From Flaccisagitta enflata (lineage: Eukaryota > Chaetognatha > Sagittoidea > Aphragmophora), in NCBI GenBank assembly GCA_965153355.1, contig OZ231128.1, positions 30,256,001 to 30,320,000 on the forward strand: a stretch of 64,000 nucleotides of DNA, written 5' to 3'. The first letter of the stretch is position 1, and every line of letters begins with the position of its first letter. The notes beneath the pieces were generated by a model. The model worked only from the letters and a program-made list of their open reading frames with translations. It was not told the origin of the DNA and ran no database searches. A program made the translations under genes and the position numbers. Positions 35,682 to 64,000 of the stretch are shown here, one piece after another.

Positions 35682-35950
35682 AAAAAGTAAAAAAAATGAT
35701 CTTGTAATGTAGAGATAACTCCGATTGTCACACAAAAATACGTGATTTTGACGCTAAATGACGCACGTGGCACTCTGACACAAAAAAAATCGAGCCAAGA
35801 TCTCCGTAAATAGTATCAATATGGGCATATTGGAATCAGCATGAAATTTCCTATAATTTGAAGGTGTCAGACCATCTTCCAGCTTGAAAAACCTCGGAGA
35901 AAAATGAGTACAGTGTACAGTAAGGGCTGACAAAATAGGCTAATGGGGCA

Positions 35951-38990
<3,040 letters not shown>

Positions 38991-39014
38991 TAAGTAAGAA
39001 AAAAAAGTAGATTT

Positions 39015-39191
39015 CAGTTGAACCCCGCTCTAACGGACCCGCCACTAACGGAATTTCGCCAATAACTGATGTAGATTCTTGGTCCCTTCAACATGTTTCT
39101 TTTTATTTCCTGTATCGGCTCTAACAGAATTCCGCCTACAACAGATAAGATTTGTAAGCTCCTTGAAATACGTTAGAGCGGGATTTAACTG
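39015..39191. mobile_element. Pogo/Tigger-like MITE, 177 bp
   Basis: Left CAGTTGAACCCCGCTCTAAC, right inverse CAGTTAAATCCCGCTCTAAC; TA follows the right end and TT precedes the left. The interior repeats CTCTAACGGA/CTCTAACAGA motifs. Confidence 0.75.
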
Positions 39192-39616
39192 TAGTTTCCA
39201 ATCATTCTATGAGTTCATCCGCATCAACATGCTCCTCTTCGCTCCTTTGCCTACGTACAAAATAACTGTCAAGTTTACAACGAAGGAGCTCCCGTTTATC
39301 GTCTTCAGGAGACTCGCGGTTCATGTGAAAAGAAAATGGACTGAATAGAAAGTTTGGCGATGGAACATAAGGAACATAAGACACATAGGATGGTTGCTAT
39401 AGGACTAGTATTTGTAGTGTGGGGATGTGTACATGGAAACGGAATGAGGGCGGCAAAGAGTGGTTGAAGATTTAATGACTGGGAGGATTTTATGTAAGGA
39501 CCGTCGCACTATCCTGGAAATGATTATAGCAACAAGCTCAATCTGTCCTCAAAATTGCTAGAGTGCCGCACCTAAACGAATAAAGCTACTAACACAAGAC
39601 TGGTCGCATTTTGATA

Positions 39617-39700
39617 GGGCCGAAAACACGGCTACCTTAGTCGCGTGCGGGTGGGCAGGGGACATTATTTGAGGTCACTGAAGAGTTTGGGAAAGAGAAT
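39617..39700 (+). mobile_element. Family A fragment
   Basis: GGGCCGAAAACACGGCTACC, TTAGTCGCGTGCGGGTGGGC and TTTGAGGTCACTGAAGAG, then breaks off. Confidence 0.7.
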
Positions 39701-39994
39701 AGGGGATGTTTATCATTCTTGTGCTAATGAATGCAGCGCGCTTATCTTTCTCACGCTCACCATTCCGACGCTTCCCTTACTCGCGCTTCTACTGAGGCGC
39801 TTATCATTCCGGTACCCGAGCAGTAAGGCGCAAGACCGCAAAAACATCAAAATAAAGTGTGATGAACCGAACAAAAGACGTAAACAACTCTTTAATTTGG
39901 GACCAATCTGAAAAAGTGAATGCAACCAAGTGAAAAAGTGAATGCAGGGAGAAGGGACAAAATTGTCGGAAATAATGTTTAGGGCACATATGTA

Positions 39995-40719
39995 CTATCT
40001 AGGAAATAAATATACGGACACCTAACCAAGGTTATAGCAGCTAAACTTCAATACCCCATGAAAGCAAATCAATAAACTATGACAAAAAATCTTCCATTCA
40101 AGACCAAGCAGAGCTCAATCCGTTGTCAAATGACAGCGTTTTGAAGAAAAATTTTACCAACATCTTATTTAGAGAGTTTCAGTACCAATTTTCACAGGAC
40201 AACTTTCATCGAAAAGGCTCTTAAATCTAAACGGATTGACCAAAATCATTCTGCTTGGCCTCATTAGATCGCATTTTTTAAGTACTTTTTGACTTTTGAA
40301 AAAAATTGAAGGTTGCGGTAGACTTTATTGCTATGAAATCATCTAATAGCTATAAAAAAACCAACCTCGTTTCATGATGTTCTTATTGCTTAATAAGAAA
40401 TAAGGGATACTCTGATTTAGGTTAAAAAATCATAGACCAATCATATTGAATGTATTTGGACGCAAATATCAACGATGGTGAAAATTGAAATTTCACCATC
40501 GTTGATATTTGCGTCCAAATTCATTCAATATGCCTCAAGCTCAACGACTCAACTTTCACCTTAAACATAGACCAATCTGATAGAAATTCGAAACAAGGAC
40601 AGTTTATAGTTCAAAATACCATATAATGACTGAAAATTGATTTATTGAAACATATTTTTCATTCAGTGAATGAAAACGCCAAGTTTCTCCAGCTGTCCGT
40701 ATATTAATTTCCTAGATAG
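39995..40719. mobile_element. TA-flanked TIR element, 725 bp (CTATCTAG family)
   Basis: Ends CTATCTAGGAAATAAATATA and inverse CTATCTAGGAAATTAATATA, with TA outside both. The interior has no transposase but contains a strong 89-base hairpin at 40443-40531. Confidence 0.82.
40443..40531. repeat. Near-perfect hairpin, arms about 41 bp, loop about 7
   Basis: GACGCAAATATCAACGATGG and its exact inverse; the arms extend outward to ATATTGAATG/CATTCAATAT with one mismatch. Confidence 0.92.
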
Positions 40720-41023
40720 TATGACTAGATATCAGCAAGGAATGGTTAAATTGGTGCTAGAGTTTGGCAGAAAAGGTCGCAAAGGTGGGAGGAACGTTAA
40801 GAAAGAGGTTTGGAGGTTCTTGAAATGGAAAAGCTGAACTGGTTGTCTGATTTGGAGGGTTGGAAGAAGTGAAAGAAGAAAAAATGGAAAGATGACCTCC
40901 AGGAAAAAGGGAAAGCAAATAAAAAAGAATTGTTCAAGAATGGCAGCAAAAAAAAAAAGCTTGGATCTAATTTCATTTCCGTCGAGATTGTCTTTCTCTT
41001 TGCTCTTTGCTTTCTTTCTCTCT

Positions 41024-41590
<567 letters not shown>

Positions 41591-41673
41591 CTATGCTCTG
41601 CTCCATTCAAAGCAGGAAATATTGGGGATGGCAGCAGTTCTGAAAGGCGTTATTCTTTGACCCGCAGGCCGCA

Positions 41674-41768
<95 letters not shown>

Positions 41769-42216
41769 CTTTCAAGACGCTTCAAGAGCGGTCCGACAGA
41801 AATGCCTTAGCCGCTTGAAAAGTGCCGAAAGGACGACAACGGCAGAATGGCTCATATGATGCGCCAATAACAGATAAAACAATATCTCACATAAAACGAC
41901 ATTTACATGGTGCTTCGCACAAATCATCTGAAATCAGCTGAAATTAAGTTGAAACATTGCAAAAGTTTCCTAGGCGGATGGACCAATGGACGACAGACGG
42001 GTGGACGGAGAGATGGGGGGGGGGGGAAGGCGTTGGGGCGGACGAGCAGATGGGCAGATGGTCGGACTCTTGTAGAATGCGAGGCTGAATAAAGAGGATC
42101 TTGATGATATTTGTTTGCCGAGGCGAGGCAAGGGTCTTCTCCATGCGTTTAATACCAAGTTTGCTCGTCAGACAGTCAGTACATGTATCTTCAAATCATT
42201 TACTGAAGGAAAGCAC

Positions 42217-42219
42217 GAA

Positions 42220-42296
<77 letters not shown>

Positions 42297-42440
42297 GCAA
42301 CAACAGCAACAGCAAAAGCAACAGCAACAGTAACAACAGCAAAAACATCAACGGTAACAACAACTACCAAAAAACAAAACATACAACACCAACAGCAACA
42401 ACATCAGCAACAGCAACAACAAAAACAGCAACAACAACAT
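42217..42440. repeat. (CAA)n trinucleotide tract grading into CAG/CAA
   Basis: About 25 pure CAA units then mixed CAACAG. Reads poly-Gln or poly-Asn, with no surrounding gene features. Confidence 0.93.
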
Positions 42441-43595
42441 TATTCATTATTCTCTGAGTGATATTTTGAGTGATATCTGAACCATGAAATTAAGCGTTGA
42501 CAGGCTGTAAACTTCCTCCCATATCGCATCGGCCTATCATAATCTCAGCAGCATCAACTTATTCAATTTAATCCGCGATTTGATTGACAGTTGTTATTCC
42601 TTTTAATACTGGACACTACTTACCTTTTTAAATGCGTCCGTCGGGAACGCATCTCTATCACTATAAGAGGGTCTGTCCGTCATTCCGTTGGTCCGTCGGT
42701 CCGTTGCTTCTGTGCAAAAAACACATTTCTCGGCTGTTTTCAGCCACGGTGAGATCCTACACTGAATCTAAACGATGGACGAATATGTTTTGAGTGCCTC
42801 CTTTACTATTCTGTCGTTTCATGTGTCAGTTCGTCGATCTGTCTCTCTATATATGTCACATGTTCAAAACACGCAGAGACACAGTCCGGACGCATCGTTG
42901 CCCGGTCCAAAGCCTTTGGAGTATCAAAGGGTAATTTCAACGAACCCAATCGCGTCAAATCCTTGATTCGCGGAAAAGAAAATGAATCTATTTCGATCTT
43001 TGAAACAAACGAACAAGTATACACGAACGCAGCCTTGGACTATTCTTATACAAGCCTCGGCTTTTGTTCGTTCTTCTTTTTCGCACGTGACATCAGCACA
43101 AGTTCATCAGCTTGTTGAGATGCACGTTGAGACGCTAACGCAAAAGATGGACGAACTAAGTTCAATAAATTGATTAGGATACTGGTAATACCAGGCTTCT
43201 ATAAGTAAGGAATCGTATGCATACTGCTGCTTTACTGCATGTCACGCAGTAATGCCGCCGTCAAAATGCAACCTAACCCGTCAAAAATGTTTAAAAGTCA
43301 AATTTAAAAACTTACATGGAAAATAGAAGCCCTCTTTAAAAAGTATTCCGTGGCGGGTAAAACGGGACATTCAATATTATAGATACAATAATATATAAAT
43401 AGATATACTAGTGTTCACAGCCCATTGACCACACGTTAATCCATGTCATGTGATGTGTTACAGGCCTTTTTGGAGTATCGTGTAAAAAGATGGAATCGGC
43501 TTTTATTTTCGAACAGAAAGAAAATGGTTCTTCTGCTGTTGTCGTTGATGAGATTCCGCGTCGGTCTTGCATAGGAATGCTTCTCACTTGATGAC

Positions 43596-43597
<2 letters not shown>
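42441..43597. other. Unassigned sequence with one family A variant
   Basis: 42640-42720 carries CGTCCGTCGGGAACGCATCT, ATAAGAGGGTCTGTCCGTC and GTTGGTCCGTCGGTCCGTTG, a worn family A copy. The rest shows no exon or element. Confidence 0.5.

Positions 43598-43692
<95 letters not shown>
43598..43692. repeat. (CT)n microsatellite
   Basis: About 47 CT units. Confidence 0.97.
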
Positions 43693-43694
<2 letters not shown>

Positions 43695-44058
43695 TGTTCT
43701 CTTTTGTTTTCTCACGTCTTTTCTATTCTAATTTTTCCCAACTTTCCCTTTTTATCGTTGCTACTAGCTCATCAAATATTTGAGGATTATCATCGTCTTC
43801 CTTATTTTCAGGCTATGTACGGAGAAGAAATTCATTCTGTTTCAGCTTCATGGTAACAGCTTGCAATATTATCTAAAAAAAAAGAATTGGGGGAAATATT
43901 TAACTTTTGGCAGCAACAAATCACAAGAAGTGATTAGTTATACATGATTCTACTCTACTTTATTACACTGTCTTATTGCTCTTTAAGAAGAAAATCATAG
44001 ATTTTAAAACACAACACATCGCGTCGGGGGAAACAAAATCAAAGGCGGGGGGGGGGGA
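43693..44058. other. Unassigned sequence
   Basis: Nothing recognised; a short G-run at 44047-44058 precedes the pyrimidine tract. Confidence 0.5.
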
Positions 44059-44963
44059 ATGCTTCTTCTCCATCATCTCATTCTTCTTCTTCTCTTTCTT
44101 CTCCCTCTCTTTCTTCTAAACATCTTTCTTCTTCTTCTCTTTCTTCTTCTTCTCTTCCTTCTTCTCTTTCTTCTTCTTCTCTTCCGTCTTCTTCTTTTAA
44201 TTCTTCTCCATTTTCTTCCTCCCCTCTTTCTTCCTTTTCTTCTTCTTCTCATTCTTCTCTTTTTTCCTTCTTTTTCCCCCTCTTCCTCTTCTTCATCTTC
44301 TCCGCCTTCTTCTTTTTCTTTTTCTTTTTCTTTTTCTTTTTCTTTTACTGCTTCTCTTTCTTCTTCTTTTTTTCTTTTCCTTTTTCTTTTTCTTTTTCTT
44401 TTTCTTTTTCTTTTTCGTTATCGTTATCGTTATCGTTATCGTTTTCCTTTCCTTTTCCTTTTCCTTTTCCTTTTTCTTTTTTCTTTTTCCTTTTTCTTTT
44501 TCCTTTTCTTTTTCCTTTTCCTTTTCCTTTTCTTTTTTCTTTTTTTCTTTTTCTTTTTCTTTTTCTTTTTCTTTTTCTTTTTCTTTTTCTTTTCTTTTCT
44601 TTTCCTTTTCCTTTTTCCTTTTTCCTTTTTCCTTTCCTTTTCCTTTTTCTTTTTTTCTTTTTCTTTTTCTTTTTTTTTTTTTTTTTCCTTTTCCTTTTCC
44701 TTTTTTTTCTTTTTCTTTTTCTTTTTCTTTTTCTTTTTCTTTTTCTTTTTCTTTTTCTTTCTTTTTCTTTTCTTCTTCTTCTTCTTCTTCTTTTTCCTTT
44801 TTCCTTTTCCTTTTCCTTTTTCTTTTTCTTTTTCTTTTTCTTTTTCTTTTTCTTTTTTCTTTTTTTTCTTTTCCTTTTCCTTTTCTTTTTCTTTTTCTTT
44901 TTCTTTTTCTTTTTCTTTTTCTTTTTCTTTTTCTTTTTCTTCTTCTTCTTCTTCTTCTTCTTT
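44059..44963. repeat. 905-bp pyrimidine tract, mainly (CTTTTT)n
   Basis: CTT/TTC units first, then CTTTTT and CCTTTT hexamers with an island of CGTTAT units at 44416-44441. Nearly all C/T on this strand, so long mirror symmetry is present. The 189-324 residue frames on both strands are by-products. Confidence 0.96.
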
Positions 44964-45710
44964 ACCCCCACTTTCCGCCATTGGCCATTGGCCATCATTC
45001 AACACATTTTTTCCCTCCTTTTCCTCAGAATGAATCTATTTGTATGCCTGTGTTGCTCCTTGAAAAGAATTCTAAAGCGAGGAACTGTCGTTTCCTGTTT
45101 TGGACGAGATTTATTTCACAGAATCCCTTCCATTACCTTTTCTTTCACAGTTTTTTTTCTTTCTCGCTACAATTTGAAAAAAAAAGGAAAATATTCGTGT
45201 TTCCATCCCCTTTTTCTCGCTTTCAGAATCTCTTCCAAGCTCTTTTTAGGTGTGTCATTGAAACATTCCTATCCTTCCGTCCGTCTTCCGCCCGTCGGTA
45301 AATCACGCTTCAGTAAACGGGCGTTGTCAGATGACGTTGTCGAACGGCATTGCCACAGGACGTTGAGAGCGAAAAATACCGTTTGTGAGTAAAGTCTTTT
45401 TTCTAATTCAAAATGGAAAACAGAAAGCGAAAATAAACAGATAAACCCTACGGTTGAAAAAGAGAGGTAGAAAGAAACAATTTCATCTTTTTGCATGATG
45501 GCAAATTTTGCTTCATTTTCAGTTATTACATGAAAACCACGCCAATCACAAATAAATACATGCAAATTAAACAATCATACTGAATAAATTAACATCTTTG
45601 AAAGCCCCGAGCGAATGAGAATCACATAAATAGACGAAACATAGACGAAATATAACTCCACATGATACTGGAACTTTTTTTTAAAAAGTAGCACAAGGAA
45701 GGAACGGCGG
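44964..45710. other. Downstream flank of the anoctamin gene
   Basis: Contains the presumed 3' UTR of the minus-strand gene below 45711. No AATAAA in gene orientation is obvious close to the stop. No other exon recognised. Confidence 0.5.
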
Positions 45711-63803
<18,093 letters not shown>

Positions 63804-64000
63804 CTTTTATGATTAATATTGTTAAACAACGTTGAAAACAAGGTTTTATACATAACCTTCGATCACCTTTAATGAAGAGCTTATCCAAGATACCAAGACA
63901 AGTCTTTTCCCCTTTTTTGCAGTCCGTCTGGCTTTTATCACTTTTTCAAACGTCCCATACCCACATCCATTGTTTTTGTCTGTCTGTCTGTTTGCCTCTA
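63804..64000. other. Intron at the right edge
   Basis: No exon recognised; it should be the intron upstream of the first anoctamin exon seen here. Confidence 0.6.

Larger units (their letters stand above)
32972..35920. mobile_element. Block of 2.9 kb bounded by inverted repeats of about 200 bp
   Basis: The left CTGTACAATACTCATTTTTC is inverted at the right as GAAAAATGAGTACAGTGTAC. Arms share AACATCTGACC/GGTGTCAGA, ATATGCCCATTTTGATAC, GGAGATCTTGGCTCGA, GTCAGAGT. Inside lie family A copies (34116, 34190, 34502, 34687) and a family B element (35194-35681). No gene. Confidence 0.7.

Noticed and set aside
42115-42333. Poly-Gln protein
   Set aside because: The poly-Gln arises from (CAA)n and the flanking frame has no support; the Asn frame is equally open.
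63804-64000. An upstream anoctamin exon in the last 200 bases
   Set aside because: No conserved anoctamin peptide found in any minus-strand frame.

Overview
This is one piece of a repeat-saturated animal genome, very probably an invertebrate; I cannot name the species. Three things point there: a multi-exon minus-strand gene of an animal-typical membrane-protein family with canonical GT-AG introns, very long di-, tri- and tetranucleotide microsatellites, and many small non-autonomous transposons. I see no operons, no bacterial signals, no rRNA or tRNA gene and no CRISPR array.

The only confident protein-coding gene is the 3' part of an anoctamin (TMEM16) gene on the minus strand. Seven coding exons between 63803 and 45711 join with consistent splice phases into 517 residues ending at a natural stop. 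The N-terminal exons lie beyond the right edge. Five of the six Ca2+-coordinating side chains known in TMEM16A are present; the position equivalent to Asn650 is Ser. The introns are packed with repeats, and several exons have a microsatellite within 10-100 bases of a splice site.

The rest, about 45 kb of intergenic sequence plus the introns, is mostly mobile-element debris. (1) Family A: about 200-bp elements, more than 20 copies or fragments, with an end containing CCGGATACACGG, another end that is a short hairpin, and an internal GGTC/GGAC microsatellite. The hairpin differs between copies with matching changes in both strands and in a third copy of the motif inside the element. (2) Family B: foldback elements whose ends read GGGCAGCGGCCCCGAAGGGG and whose loop carries a ~22-bp minisatellite. 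(3) A TA-flanked terminal-inverted-repeat family starting CTATCTAG (1040, 23773, 39995, 46113, 52211); a repeat at 17364-17745 preserves the empty site of the first copy. (4) A hAT element at 54678-55454 with an 8-bp target duplication and a decayed transposase C-terminus, just inside an intron. (5) A nested pair at 11511-16512, where a 2.4-kb modular foldback (TSD TCCT) sits inside another inverted-repeat element. (6) A 348-bp foldback with an 8-bp TSD at 7179-7526, inserted in one arm of a larger inverted repeat whose other arm is empty. (7) Pogo/Tigger-like miniature elements at 13501 and 39015.

Layout: 1-8.1 kb inverted repeats and MITEs; 8.4-17.7 kb family A copies and the nested foldback; 18-23.5 kb microsatellites and a 46-bp minisatellite; 23.7-30 kb TIR elements and unassigned sequence; 30-33 kb two minisatellites (21-bp and 18-bp units) and a 415-bp dispersed repeat; 33-36 kb an inverted-repeat-bounded block holding A and B copies; 36-45 kb long pyrimidine tracts; 45.7-64 kb the anoctamin gene. 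I did not find a convincing new gene system. The most interesting material is the covarying hairpin of family A, the palindromic family B, and the nested insertions that can be read directly.
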